Of a DNA stretch of 64,000 nt, positions 18,162-26,608 are shown piece by piece (position 1 is the stretch's first letter; each line of letters begins with the position of its first letter). The translations under genes were made by a program, and so were the position numbers. The stretch is from Bradyrhizobium sp. Ec3.3 (GTDB lineage: Bacteria > Pseudomonadota > Alphaproteobacteria > Rhizobiales > Xanthobacteraceae): positions 1 through 64,000 of the forward strand of contig NZ_AXAS01000020.1 in NCBI RefSeq assembly GCF_000472925.1, given 5' to 3'. The notes under the pieces were generated by a model that was given only the letters and a program-made list of their open reading frames with translations, was not told the origin of the DNA and did not search any database.

Positions 18162-18251
18162 GTAGGGTGGGCAAAGGCGCGTAGCGCCGTGCCCACCATC
18201 TCGCCAGGCTACAACGGAAGTGGTGGGCACGCTTCGCTTTGCCCACCCTAC
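18162..18251. repeat. Nested inverted repeat, GTAGGGTGGGCAAAG family
   Basis: Outer arms 18162-18176 and 18237-18251 are perfect 15-bp complements. Inner arms GTGCCCACCA (18189-18198) and TGGTGGGCAC (18221-18230) are also perfect. It separates convergent GST and LysR genes. A second, degenerate copy is at 44841-44933. Confidence 0.85.
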
Positions 18252-18255
18252 GAAG

Positions 18256-19188
18256 CTAGCCCACCTGAAGCTGCGAAGCTTTCCGCTTCTCCAATTTCCG
18301 TCCGGTCTCCAGCATCAGCCGTCGCAGCCAGATCGAGCCGGGATCCATCTGCGCGCGGGTCGGATAAAACATGAACTGCTCGTCGATGCCGGGATCGAGC
18401 GGCGGCGTCACGGTTGAGAGCGCGAGCTGCCTTGACAGCGCCGCGATCAGGCGGCGGGGCACGAAGGCGACGAGATCGGTGCGGGCGGCAACATGCAGCG
18501 CTTCGAGATAGCCTGACACGACGAGCGCGATGTGCCGTTCGATGCCTTTGGTGCGCAGCCAGGTGTCGATCAGGTCCTCGGCCTGGCCGCGGATGATGAC
18601 CGCGACGTGACGCGCGTCGAGGAACGTCTCGCGCCGTTTCAGCCTTGCGCCAACGGGATGGCCGCGCCGCACGGCAAGCGCATCGCTATCGGTATAGAGC
18701 AGTTGCCGGTGAAATCCCTTGAAGGCGTTGCCGATCGAGATCACGAGATCGATGGTGCGGGCGAACTCGGCGTGGAAGATCGCAGGTCCCCGCCACGGCA
18801 CCACGTCGATGCGGACGTTGGGTGCAAGGCGCGTCACCTTCTCCATCAAAGGTGGCATCAGAAGCTCGACGGCGAGGTCCGGCATCATCAAGCGGAACTG
18901 CCGCTCGCTGTGCGCGGCGTCGAATTCCTCTGATACGAAGAGCCCGCGCACCTGGTCGAGCGCCTGCGCAAGCGGTGCGCGCAGGGCCTGCGCCCGCGGC
19001 GTCAGCTCCATCTGCGCGCCGGTGCGCACCAGGAGCGGATCGCCGAAAATGTCCCGCAGGCGCTGGAGCGCGTGGCTGGTTGCCGGCTGCGACAGCCCGA
19101 TCCTCAAGGCCGCGCGGCTGACATTGGCTTCGCGCAAGAGCGCGTCGAGCGCGCTCAGCAGATTGAGGTCAAGCGAATTCAAATTCAT
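18256..19188 (-). CDS. LysR-family transcriptional regulator
   Basis: The 310-residue protein starts with a winged helix-turn-helix (MNLNSLDLNLLSALDALL, then LSQPATSHALQRLRDIFGDPLLVR), the NodD/LysR pattern. The C-terminal half is a periplasmic-binding-like effector domain. An alternative in-frame ATG at 19206 would place coding sequence over a dyad, so the start at 19188 is preferred. It is divergent from the NTF2-like gene 91 bp away and probably controls it. Confidence 0.9.
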   Translation of the reverse strand: MNLNSLDLNLLSALDALLREANVSRAALRIGLSQPATSHALQRLRDIFGDPLLVRTGAQMELTPRAQALRAPLAQALDQVRGLFVSEEFDAAHSERQFRLMMPDLAVELLMPPLMEKVTRLAPNVRIDVVPWRGPAIFHAEFARTIDLVISIGNAFKGFHRQLLYTDSDALAVRRGHPVGARLKRRETFLDARHVAVIIRGQAEDLIDTWLRTKGIERHIALVVSGYLEALHVAARTDLVAFVPRRLIAALSRQLALSTVTPPLDPGIDEQFMFYPTRAQMDPGSIWLRRLMLETGRKLEKRKASQLQVG

Positions 19189-19212
19189 GAGGTGAATAGA
19201 TATCATATTCAC
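19183..19212. promoter_or_regulatory. Candidate LysR operator
   Basis: Three ATTCA/TGAAT half-sites lie here: ATTCA 19183-19187, TGAAT 19193-19197 and ATTCA 19207-19211. The outer pair gives the perfect dyad GTGAAT-N9-ATTCAC (19192-19212), matching a T-N11-A style LysR box. It lies right at the regulator start and upstream of the divergent NTF2-like gene. Confidence 0.55.
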
Positions 19213-19279
19213 TATCGATTGGAAGAATTTGCATGAGGCGGCGATGATCCCGGCGAACTCAAGCAAAGGAGAAGCCGCC

Positions 19280-19723
19280 ATGAGCGCCGCCGCCAACAAG
19301 AAACTGATGCAGGATATCTTCGCCGCCGCCGCAGACCCCGATCCGGCCGCCCGCGACCGTGCGCTGTTCATAGAGAGCCTTGCCGACGACGCGAAATGGG
19401 TCGTGACCGGACAATACTCCTGGTCGCGGACCTTCGCGGGCAGGGACGCCATCCTCAACGACCTGCACGGCCATGTCCGTTCGCGCCTCGTCGACCGGAC
19501 GCGCACGGTGGCCCACCGTTTCATCGCCGACGGCGACTTCGTCGTGGTCGAGGCCAAGGGCGACAACGTCACCAAGGAAGGCGTTCGCTACGACAACGAC
19601 TATTGCCTGGTGTTTCGCATCGAGGACGGCAGGATCAAGGAGATCCGGGAGTACTGCGACTCGGTCCTGACCGAGAAGGCGCTGGGCCCGTTTCCGGAAG
19701 CGGCAAGCCGGGCCGCGGGCTGA
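19280..19723 (+). CDS. NTF2/SnoaL-like polyketide-cyclase-type protein
   Basis: The 147-residue protein is a single NTF2-like cone fold, with the family pattern DAKWVVTGQYSWSRTFAGRDAIL early and YCLVFRIEDGRIKEIREYCDS at the end. Related proteins include ketosteroid isomerases, limonene-epoxide hydrolases and stress proteins, so no reaction can be assigned. AAAGGAGAAG precedes the ATG at 19280; an earlier in-frame ATG lacks such a site. It is divergent from the LysR gene. Confidence 0.82.
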   Translation: MSAAANKKLMQDIFAAAADPDPAARDRALFIESLADDAKWVVTGQYSWSRTFAGRDAILNDLHGHVRSRLVDRTRTVAHRFIADGDFVVVEAKGDNVTKEGVRYDNDYCLVFRIEDGRIKEIREYCDSVLTEKALGPFPEAASRAAG

Positions 19724-20041
19724 TCCGGGTCGCGTTGTCTCACGGTTGCGGACAAGCGTTCGTGATGCGCTTGTCCGCACGAGCCTGCGTCCGATCCGTT
19801 AGCCGTTCGAGCCTTTCGGCCGGTTTTGTGCAAAACCGCCCGCCTGCTCATTGCGTTGTCGTGCCCGAGTTCCACCGGCGTCCACGCGAAGCGAGTGAAG
19901 GACACAATTAACAAGTGTCACGCATTGTGTCGCCGCAGACCGTGAGTCGCCGGACGGGCAATCAACGGCTGCAAGGGAGTCGCCTGGCGATTTCAGGTTC
20001 GTCCGGCTGCCCCGCGTCTCTTGCTTGGGTGGACAGAGGAA
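19724..20041. terminator. Hairpins between the NTF2-like gene and the chemoreceptor
   Basis: Two perfect hairpins fill this gap. TGCGGACAAGCG (19747-19758) pairs with CGCTTGTCCGCA (19768-19779), and CGGTTTTG (19821-19828) pairs with CAAAACCG (19831-19838). The first lies 24 nt after the NTF2 stop and is the likely terminator, though without a T-tract. No gene is seen in the rest. Confidence 0.55.
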
Positions 20042-22051
20042 ATGGCGGGCGTTCGTTTGAAGATCAGGGGGCGTCTTTACGCCGGCTTCGCAGCTCTCGT
20101 GGCAGTTGGCCTGATCATGGCCGCAGTGGCGGTCTGGAACCTGTGGGCTGTCCAGGACCAGGTCGCAAAGGCGGCGGCTCTCTCGGACAGTACGGCGCGG
20201 GTCCTGGAAATATCGAACCACCTCCAGGCGATCCAGCGAGCCAACCTTCGCTATATTCACGACGGGAACGAGCCGTCTCTCAAGGAGGCTGGAGACCGGG
20301 AGGCTGCGGCGACCCAGCTGCTTCAGGTGGGCGCGAAAGCGACGCTCTCCGAGGAGCGGCGAAAGCTCTATAGCGATCTCATCGGCGATATCGCAAAGAT
20401 GCGGACCCTGCGCGACGATCTCGGAGACGCCGTCAACGAGATGAGGACGGGCAGGGCGACCCTGTTGCCGGGTGGTGACGATCTGGCCGCAAAGACCGCC
20501 AAGCTGGTCATCGCTGCGCGCATCTCCCACGATGCCGAAGTCGCGGCCGCGGTCGCGGATCTCGAATCCAAGATCGTTCTTGTCCGAATTGCAAACTGGC
20601 GCTTCCTGGCCTTGCGCGACAGCAAGGGGGCTTCGGCCTTCAGGACGAGCGTCGAGAATACGCAACAAAAACTCGCCGCGCTCGAGAGTGCCACGCTGCC
20701 GGAGGCGGTCCAGTCCGCGATCGCGCCGGTGAAGGCATCGCTGACGATCAACAAGAACGCCTTTGAGACGACGTCCGCCGCGATGCTCAAGGCGGACGAC
20801 ATCTACAACAACAATCTCGCGCCCCTGATCATCCGAAGCATCGACAAGCTCAAGGTCGCGGAAAGCGGATTGAAGACCGAAAATCAGGCCTCGCGCGCAG
20901 CCGCCGAGGGTGTCATCGCGAGCACGACGTCGGTCCAGGAGGCGGCTGGCGCCGTCGCCCTCCTGTTCGGCGGCATCATCGCCTTCCTGATCGCCCGCAG
21001 CATCGTCGGACCGATCACCTCGATGACCCGCGCGATGGGATCGCTCGCCGGCGGCGATCTCAGGACCGAGATCCCCGGACGCGGCAATCGCGACGAGATC
21101 GGCGACATCGCCAAGGCGATCCAGGTATTCAAGGACAACATGGTCGAGACCGAGCGCTTGCGCACCGAGCAGAAGGAGCTCGAGGTGCGTCAGGCGGAGC
21201 AGCGCAAGGCCGACATGGTCGAGCTCGCCGAGCAGTTCGAGCAGGCGGTCGGCGAGATCGTGGAGGCGGTCTCATCGGCGTCCGGCGAGCTGGAAGCGTC
21301 GGCCGGCACGCTGACCACGACCGCTTCGCGGGCCCGGGACCTCTCGACGGAGGTCGCGGCCGCTTCGCAGGAAGCCTCCGCCAACGTGCAGGCAGTCGCG
21401 TCCGCGACCGAGGAGCTTTCATCGTCGGTAGGCGAAATCGCGCGCCAGGTGCAGGAATCGGCCCGCATCGCCAATGAAGCCGTGGCGCAGGCGGGCAGGA
21501 CCAACGAGCGGGTCGGCGAACTCTCGAAGGCGGCCGCCAGGATCGGCGACGTCGTCGAACTGATCAGCACGATCGCCGGCCAGACCAACCTTCTGGCGCT
21601 GAACGCCACCATCGAGGCCGCGCGTGCCGGCGAAGCCGGCCGCGGTTTTGCCGTCGTTGCGACCGAGGTCAAGGCATTGGCCGAGCAAACCGCGAAGGCT
21701 ACCGGCGAGATCGCCCAGCAGGTCTCCGGCATCCAGGCGGCGACCGAGGAGTCGGTCGGTTCGATCCGGGAGATCGGCGGAACCATCGAGCGGTTGTCGG
21801 AGATTTCAGCCGCGGTCGCGGCTGCCGTGGAAGAGCAGGGCGCGGCGACGCAGGAGATCTCGCGCAACGTTCAGCATGCCGCGCGCGGAACGCAGCGCGT
21901 GTCGACCAATATCGGCAACGTGCAGCGCGGCGCCTCCGAGACCGGCTCGGCGTCCTCGCAGGTGCTGGCGTCCGCCAAGTCGCTGTCGGCGGACAGCAGC
22001 CGGCTGAAGGTCGAGGTCGCCAAGTTCCTGAACTCGGTGCACGCCGCCTGA
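20042..22051 (+). CDS. Methyl-accepting chemotaxis protein
   Basis: The 669-residue receptor has a first membrane segment at about residues 13-35, a helical extracytoplasmic sensor to about 300, and a second membrane segment near 302-322 (AVALLFGGIIAFLIA). A HAMP linker (about 325-378) precedes the kinase-control domain, whose hairpin tip lies near residue 515 (AGQTNLLALNATIEAARAGE). It signals to CheA/CheW. No CheR-docking pentapeptide is seen at the C-terminus. The ATG at 20042 follows GAGG closely; a TTG seven codons earlier is possible. No chemotaxis genes are adjacent. Confidence 0.94.
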   Translation: MAGVRLKIRGRLYAGFAALVAVGLIMAAVAVWNLWAVQDQVAKAAALSDSTARVLEISNHLQAIQRANLRYIHDGNEPSLKEAGDREAAATQLLQVGAKATLSEERRKLYSDLIGDIAKMRTLRDDLGDAVNEMRTGRATLLPGGDDLAAKTAKLVIAARISHDAEVAAAVADLESKIVLVRIANWRFLALRDSKGASAFRTSVENTQQKLAALESATLPEAVQSAIAPVKASLTINKNAFETTSAAMLKADDIYNNNLAPLIIRSIDKLKVAESGLKTENQASRAAAEGVIASTTSVQEAAGAVALLFGGIIAFLIARSIVGPITSMTRAMGSLAGGDLRTEIPGRGNRDEIGDIAKAIQVFKDNMVETERLRTEQKELEVRQAEQRKADMVELAEQFEQAVGEIVEAVSSASGELEASAGTLTTTASRARDLSTEVAAASQEASANVQAVASATEELSSSVGEIARQVQESARIANEAVAQAGRTNERVGELSKAAARIGDVVELISTIAGQTNLLALNATIEAARAGEAGRGFAVVATEVKALAEQTAKATGEIAQQVSGIQAATEESVGSIREIGGTIERLSEISAAVAAAVEEQGAATQEISRNVQHAARGTQRVSTNIGNVQRGASETGSASSQVLASAKSLSADSSRLKVEVAKFLNSVHAA

Positions 22052-22110
22052 TCGCGGGCGGCGCCGGCGGGGCCGGGCCGCGCTTTAGACGCGCGACCCG
22101 TCACGGGTGG

Positions 22111-22791
22111 TCAGGCCACCTTCGTCTTCATGTGCTTGAACATGTTGTCGCGGGCCTCGTCGTCCATCACGGTCTTGAAGGCGAACTTGTCCTTCAGCGC
22201 GATGGCGCGCGCAGCCGCTGGTCGCGCGGAGATCTCGTCGACGAGACGCTTGACGTTCGGGTATTTCGCCGCTGCGTCCTCGCCGAGCACGAAGGCGGCC
22301 ATGCGTGCCCAGCCCCACATCGCCATGTCGACGATCGAGTAGCTGTCGCCGACCATGTAGCGATTCTTCGCCAGATGATCGTTGAGGATCTGGTAGTGGC
22401 GATGGCCCTCGTACTGGTAGCGGTTGTGCGCGTAGTCTTGGTCCTTGGGCGAGAAGTGCCTGAAGTGCACCGCCTGTCCCGAATAGGGGCCGAGCCCGGT
22501 CGCGATGAACATCAGCCATGACAGCGTCTGCGCGCGAACGGCGGGCGCGGGCAGGAACTTGCCGGTCTTCTCGGCGAGATAGAGCAGGATGGCGTTGGAG
22601 TCGAACACGATGGTGCCATCGTCGTCTATCGCCGGCACCTTGGCGTTGGGATTGATCTTGAGGAATTCGGGCGTGAACTGCTCGCCCTTGCGGGTGTCGA
22701 CCGCGACCGGCTCGAACGGCAGCGCGGACTCTTCCAGATAGAGCGCGACCTTGGTCGGGTTCGGCGAGCCGTTGAAATAGAATTTGAGCAT
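22111..22791 (-). CDS. Glutathione S-transferase family protein
   Basis: The 226-residue protein begins MLKFYFNGSPNPTKVALYLEE, a GST thioredoxin domain with a Ser/Pro-rich substrate loop. NAKVPAIDDDGTIVFDSNAILLYLAE supplies the cis-proline and glutathione-binding turn. The helical C-terminal domain follows. The substrate is unknown. The ATG at 22791 follows GGGGAGA, and a 16-codon longer form lacks support. It is not similar enough in text to the GST at 17530 to be a recent duplicate. Confidence 0.9.
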   Translation of the reverse strand: MLKFYFNGSPNPTKVALYLEESALPFEPVAVDTRKGEQFTPEFLKINPNAKVPAIDDDGTIVFDSNAILLYLAEKTGKFLPAPAVRAQTLSWLMFIATGLGPYSGQAVHFRHFSPKDQDYAHNRYQYEGHRHYQILNDHLAKNRYMVGDSYSIVDMAMWGWARMAAFVLGEDAAAKYPNVKRLVDEISARPAAARAIALKDKFAFKTVMDDEARDNMFKHMKTKVA

Positions 22792-22923
22792 CGAGAGTCT
22801 CCCCAGTCCTTTGTGAGCCGAGATCGGGCGCAGCATCATTGCCGCCGGCGGCCCTCTCTTGCCCGAACCCTTGCGGGAAGCACAAGTGACGCGTTCGTGG
22901 ATGGAGCCTGCACGCCGTGCAGG

Positions 22924-23250
22924 TCAGCCGGCGTAGAAAAAACCGAGGATGGCGACGATGATCACGCCGAGACCTGCAGCTTCGACGCGGTGCGCAAGCC
23001 GTGTCGCGGCATGCACATCGGAGGCCCGCGCGGCGCGCTCGGAGCCTTTGGGATAACCGTGGACGATGACGTCGTGATTGAATGTGTCGTGAGCCTCGTT
23101 GCCGCTGGCGAGCCCGGCACAGACGAGGAGCACGCCGAACAGAGCGAGTCCGGCAAAGCCCAATAGGCCGATCATCAGCATCGGAAACATGCCGACCAGG
23201 AAGATCGGCAGCAGCGGCAAAAGCAGCAATGTCTCGGACTGTCGTCGCAT
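22924..23250 (-). CDS. Small hydrophobic membrane protein
   Basis: The 108-residue product has two adjacent hydrophobic segments (about residues 8-24 and 26-46) and a third at the C-terminus (about 90-106, AGLGVIIVAILGFFYAG). The linker HDTFNHDVIVHGYPKGSERA is hydrophilic. I chose the ATG at 23250; the open frame runs much farther upstream but that part lies antisense to ccrM and is not credible. I do not recognise a family. Confidence 0.65.
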   Translation of the reverse strand: MRRQSETLLLLPLLPIFLVGMFPMLMIGLLGFAGLALFGVLLVCAGLASGNEAHDTFNHDVIVHGYPKGSERAARASDVHAATRLAHRVEAAGLGVIIVAILGFFYAG

Positions 23251-23330
23251 GGCTCGACCGGTCAAGACGGGAACTGACGCCTGAATGTAGTCCCGGGAGC
23301 TCAGTGGTTCAAGTATTCCAGTCATTCCGG

Positions 23331-23410
23331 GGCTCGCGAAGCGAGAGCCCGGAATCTGGAGATTGTGACGCGAGATTCCGGGTTCGCGCTGACGCGCGCC
23401 CCGGAATGAC
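23331..23410. repeat. Dispersed palindromic repeat, type B
   Basis: GTCATTCCGGGGCTCGCG and GCGCCCCGGAATGAC form the ends, with internal GAGAGCCCGGAATC and GATTCCGGGTTCGCG. It lies between ccrM and the small membrane gene and matches the copies at 8456-8529 and 52319-52419. Confidence 0.8.
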
Positions 23411-23426
23411 GATCGGGAAAGGGGCG

Positions 23427-24554
23427 TTACTCGGCCATGCCGGAGCGGATTTCGGCGCGCAGCTCGTCGATCAGCTTGAGGCCCTGCTTGGTCTCGACAT
23501 GCCAGTAGGTCCAGCCATTGCAGGCGGCAGAGCCCTGCGCCACCGCACCGATGCGGTGGATCGAGCCGACCTTGTCGCCCAGCATGATGGCGCCGTCGGC
23601 GCGAACGAGCGCACCGTGCTTCTTCTTGGCGTCGAACAGCTTGGTGCCGGGCATGATCATGCCGCGCTCGATCAGCTCGGAGAACGCCACGCGCGGGGCC
23701 TCGCGCGCGGTCATGAACGGGGCGAGGCTCTCTTCCGGCAGCGGCTCGACGGCCGCGATCCGCTCCTCGGCGGCCTTGGCGTAGGTGCGCTCGCGCTCGA
23801 AGCCGATGTAGCTGCGGCCGAGCCGCTTGGCGACGGCGCCGGTGGTGCCGGTGCCGTTGAAGGGATCGATCACGAGGTCGCCGGGCTTGGACGACGAAAG
23901 CAGCACGCGCGCGAGCAGGCCTTCCGGCTTCTGCGTCGGGTGAACCTTCTTGCCGTCGGCGCCCTTGAGGCGCTCGTCGCCGGTGCAGAGCGGGATCAGC
24001 CAGTCGGAACGCGCCTGCACGTCCTCGTTGGCCGCCTTCAGCGCTTCGTAGTTGAAGGTGTAGCCCTTGGCCTTCTCGTCGCGCGCGGCCCAGATCATGG
24101 TTTCGTGCGCATTGGTGAAACGGCGGCCGCGGAAATTCGGCATCGGGTTGGACTTGCGCCACACGATGTCGTTGAGGAGCCAGAAGCCGAGGTCCTGCAT
24201 GATCGCGCCGACGCGGAAGATGTTGTGATAGGAGCCGATCACCCAGATCGTGGCCGACGGCTTCATCACGCGGCGGCAGGCGAGCAGCCAGGCGCGCGTG
24301 AAGTCGTCATAGGCCGAAAACGAATCGAACTTGTCCCAGGCGTCGTTGACGGCATCGACATGGGATTCGTCGGGGCGCTTGAGATCGCCCTTGAGCTGAA
24401 GATTGTAGGGCGGATCTGCGAACACCAGATCGACCGAACCGGATGCCAGCTTCGACATCTCGGCGACGCAATCGCCGACGATGATGCGATGCGATGCGGA
24501 CTCAAAATTTGTGCGGGGCGCCCTTGCAGACGCCCCGCGACGCGACACAACCAT
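23427..24554 (-). CDS. ccrM: Cell-cycle DNA adenine methyltransferase (GANTC)
   Basis: The 375-residue enzyme is an N6-adenine methylase of the beta order. DPPY is at residues 47-50 with a long target-recognition segment, and DPFNGTGTTG (SAM site) is near residue 225. The C-terminal RAMA-type domain (about 280-372) is typical of CcrM. In alphaproteobacteria it methylates GANTC after replication and helps time the cell cycle. Three GANTC sites lie within 75 bp of its start. Text identity to CcrM is strong; the recognition site is inferred from the family. Confidence 0.94.
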   Translation of the reverse strand: MVVSRRGASARAPRTNFESASHRIIVGDCVAEMSKLASGSVDLVFADPPYNLQLKGDLKRPDESHVDAVNDAWDKFDSFSAYDDFTRAWLLACRRVMKPSATIWVIGSYHNIFRVGAIMQDLGFWLLNDIVWRKSNPMPNFRGRRFTNAHETMIWAARDEKAKGYTFNYEALKAANEDVQARSDWLIPLCTGDERLKGADGKKVHPTQKPEGLLARVLLSSSKPGDLVIDPFNGTGTTGAVAKRLGRSYIGFERERTYAKAAEERIAAVEPLPEESLAPFMTAREAPRVAFSELIERGMIMPGTKLFDAKKKHGALVRADGAIMLGDKVGSIHRIGAVAQGSAACNGWTYWHVETKQGLKLIDELRAEIRSGMAE

Positions 24555-24573
24555 GACTCAAGAACTCTGACTC
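24499..24573. promoter_or_regulatory. GANTC cluster at the ccrM start
   Basis: GACTC occurs at 24499-24503 (inside the gene), 24555-24559 and 24569-24573 (just upstream). In Caulobacter two GANTC sites in the ccrM leader couple expression to methylation state. The same could apply here. Confidence 0.55.
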
Positions 24574-24958
24574 AGGCGACGCTGTCGGCGACGCGGGACC
24601 AAACAACCGACTGGCCGCTACATTGACCGCGCAAAGTAAAAAACGACTTAACTCGCATCGTCTCGCGATTGCTTCGACATCGCGCATCGCGCAGGCAAAG
24701 ATGTGCGGATCACTCGTGTTTTGCAGCATCTTTCGCGTTCGCGCGGTTGCGATCGCCTCGCTCGCGCCAAACTTTCTCTCGGAAAAAAATGCTGCTCTCC
24801 CGGAAAAAATTGCAGCCGTCGGCGCGGTGCCGCACTAGGCAATTTTTGCCGAGCAGGATATTGATTAACAGAACGGAAATTTTACGTTTGTGACGCGGGT
24901 AGGCTTGCGCTGTTGCGTGCCCCCGCGGATGCAATCTAAGGACTTGAGGGAAGCCGCC
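24574..24958. promoter_or_regulatory. Divergent control region between ccrM and the YpfJ-type gene
   Basis: This 385-bp region has no convincing gene. It carries TTAA-N7-TTTA on the minus strand (24637-24651), one base off the CtrA consensus TTAA-N7-TTAA and oriented towards ccrM. Two near-tandem copies of CTCTC-CGGAAAAAA-TGC lie at 24776-24815, and AATTTTTGCC with GATTAAC follows towards the divergent gene. Promoters for both genes are expected here. Confidence 0.45.
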
Positions 24959-25909
24959 ATGCGTTACGATGATTTCCGCCGCAGCGACGACATCGAGGAT
25001 CGTCGCGACGAGGGTGGTGGTGGGTTTGGTGGCGGTGGCGGCGGTGGTTTCGGTCTGCCGATGGGCGGCGGCGGCCTGGGCATCGGCACCATCATCGTGC
25101 TCGGCCTGCTCGGCTACGCCTTCGGCATCGATCCGCGCATCCTGATCGGCGGCGCCGAGATCCTCACCGGCGGCGGCCAGGCGCCGAGCTACCAGACCGA
25201 TCGCCAGGCATCGGGCGGGCAGGTGAAGCGCGGCGCTCCGACCGACGAGATGGGCAGCATGATCTCCGGCATCCTGGGCGAGATCGATGATCGCTGGAGC
25301 GAAATCTTCCAGGCCAGCGGCCAGTCCTACACCGGTCCCAAGATCGTCCTGTTCCGCAACGCCACCAATGGCGGCCGCTGCGGCATGGCGCAGTCGGCGA
25401 TGGGACCGTTCTACTGCCCGCCTGACAAGACCATCTTCCTCGACACCGGCTTCTTTCGCGAGGTCGAGACACGCTTCCGCGGCTGCTCCGGCAAGTCCGC
25501 CTGTAATTTCACGACCGCGTACATCATCGCCCATGAGGCCGGCCATCACATCCAGAATCTGCTCGGCATCATTCCGCGCGTGACGCGGCTGCAGCAGCAG
25601 GCCGGCTCCAAGGCCGAAGCCAACGCGCTCCAGGTGAAGGTGGAACTACAGGCCGACTGCCTGTCCGGCGTCTGGGTCAACCGCGAGGCGAAGAAGCGTC
25701 CGAACTTCCTCGAACCGGGCGACATCGACGCGGCGCTGACCACGGCCAGTGCGATCGGCGACGACACGCTGCAACGCCAGGCCACGGGCCGCGTCGTGCC
25801 CGACTCCTTCACCCACGGCTCGGCCGAGCAGCGCAAGCGCTGGTTCATGACCGGCTATCAGCAGGGCACGGTGCAGGCCTGCAACACGTTCGGGAATGGG
25901 TCGTTGTAA
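24959..25909 (+). CDS. Neutral zinc metallopeptidase (YpfJ/KPN_02809 family)
   Basis: The 316-residue protein has the zinc motif HEAGHH at residues 192-197. A Gly-rich N-terminal segment (about 20-40) precedes a single hydrophobic stretch (about 41-60, GIGTIIVLGLLGYAFGI), so it is probably membrane anchored with the catalytic domain outside. C-terminal family signatures include ELQADCLSGVW and QRKRWFMTGYQQG. The substrate is unknown. TTGAGGGAAG lies before the ATG at 24959; an earlier in-frame ATG is not supported. Confidence 0.9.
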   Translation: MRYDDFRRSDDIEDRRDEGGGGFGGGGGGGFGLPMGGGGLGIGTIIVLGLLGYAFGIDPRILIGGAEILTGGGQAPSYQTDRQASGGQVKRGAPTDEMGSMISGILGEIDDRWSEIFQASGQSYTGPKIVLFRNATNGGRCGMAQSAMGPFYCPPDKTIFLDTGFFREVETRFRGCSGKSACNFTTAYIIAHEAGHHIQNLLGIIPRVTRLQQQAGSKAEANALQVKVELQADCLSGVWVNREAKKRPNFLEPGDIDAALTTASAIGDDTLQRQATGRVVPDSFTHGSAEQRKRWFMTGYQQGTVQACNTFGNGSL

Positions 25910-25920
25910 ACTGGTCGTGG

Positions 25921-26014
25921 CGTCATCCTGAGGCGCTCGCCTCCTGGCGAGCCTCGAAGGATGACGAGCCCCCCGGCTCATCCTTCGAGGCGCGCTTTCG
26001 CACCTCAGGATGAC
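25921..26014. repeat. Dispersed palindromic repeat, CGTCATCCTGAGG family
   Basis: Ends CGTCATCCTGAGGCGC and GCACCTCAGGATGACG are inverted copies, with a second inner pair GCCTCGAAGGATGA / TCATCCTTCGAGGC. It lies between the peptidase gene and moaB. A longer copy is at 48552-48697. Confidence 0.85.
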
Positions 26015-26044
26015 GTCGGAGAATGGGTAAGGAGATGTGATCCA

Positions 26045-26608
26045 ATGGCGTCGATCGACGAGACAAAACAATTCATCCCGCTCAACGTCGCGGTGCTGAC
26101 CGTCTCCGACACGCGCGCGCTCGCTGACGACAAGTCCGGCCAGACACTCGCCGAGCGCATCAGCGCTGCCGGCCATCATCTCGCTGCGCGCGAGATCGTC
26201 ACCGACGACGTCGAGGCGATCCGCGCCGTCATCCGCCGCTGGATTGCAGACGCCGGCGTCGATGTCGTCATCACCACTGGCGGCACCGGCTTCACCGGGC
26301 GCGACGTGACGCCGGAGGCGATCGAGCCCTTGTTCGAGAAGCGCATGGACGGCTTCTCGATCGCGTTTCACATGATGAGCCACGCCAAGATCGGCACGTC
26401 GACGATCCAGAGCCGCGCCACCGCGGGCGTTGCGGGTGCGACCTACATCTTCTGCCTTCCCGGCTCGCCCGGCGCCTGCCGCGACGGCTGGGACGGCATC
26501 CTCGCCGCCCAACTCGACTATCGCACGCGCCCCTGCAACTTCGTCGAGATCATGCCGCGCCTCGACGAGCATTTGCGAAGGCCGAAGGCGCAAGGCGCGA
26601 CGGTGTAG
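26045..26608 (+). CDS. moaB: Molybdenum cofactor biosynthesis protein B
   Basis: The 187-residue protein has the MoaB/MogA fold. It starts NVAVLTVSDTRALADDKSGQ, has the nucleotide-binding TTGGTGFTGRDVTPEA near residues 79-94 and ends with LPGSPGACRDGWDGIL near 140. The family adenylylates or binds molybdopterin during Moco assembly. GGTAAGGAGATG gives a good ribosome-binding site for the ATG at 26045. No other moa gene is in the window. Confidence 0.93.
   Translation: MASIDETKQFIPLNVAVLTVSDTRALADDKSGQTLAERISAAGHHLAAREIVTDDVEAIRAVIRRWIADAGVDVVITTGGTGFTGRDVTPEAIEPLFEKRMDGFSIAFHMMSHAKIGTSTIQSRATAGVAGATYIFCLPGSPGACRDGWDGILAAQLDYRTRPCNFVEIMPRLDEHLRRPKAQGATV

Noticed and set aside
16120..18246. 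A single 708-residue minus-strand product joining the monooxygenase with upstream sequence
   Set aside because: The Rossmann motif begins at the ATG at 17406, and the upstream part is antisense to the GST gene.
22924..24162. A 412-residue minus-strand protein covering the small membrane gene and part of ccrM
   Set aside because: The upstream 300 residues run in another frame of ccrM and are Arg/Ala-rich shadow sequence; only the last 108 residues look real.
24623..24893. Short plus-strand frames between ccrM and the peptidase gene
   Set aside because: No ribosome-binding site and no conserved-looking sequence. The region is better explained as a divergent promoter region.
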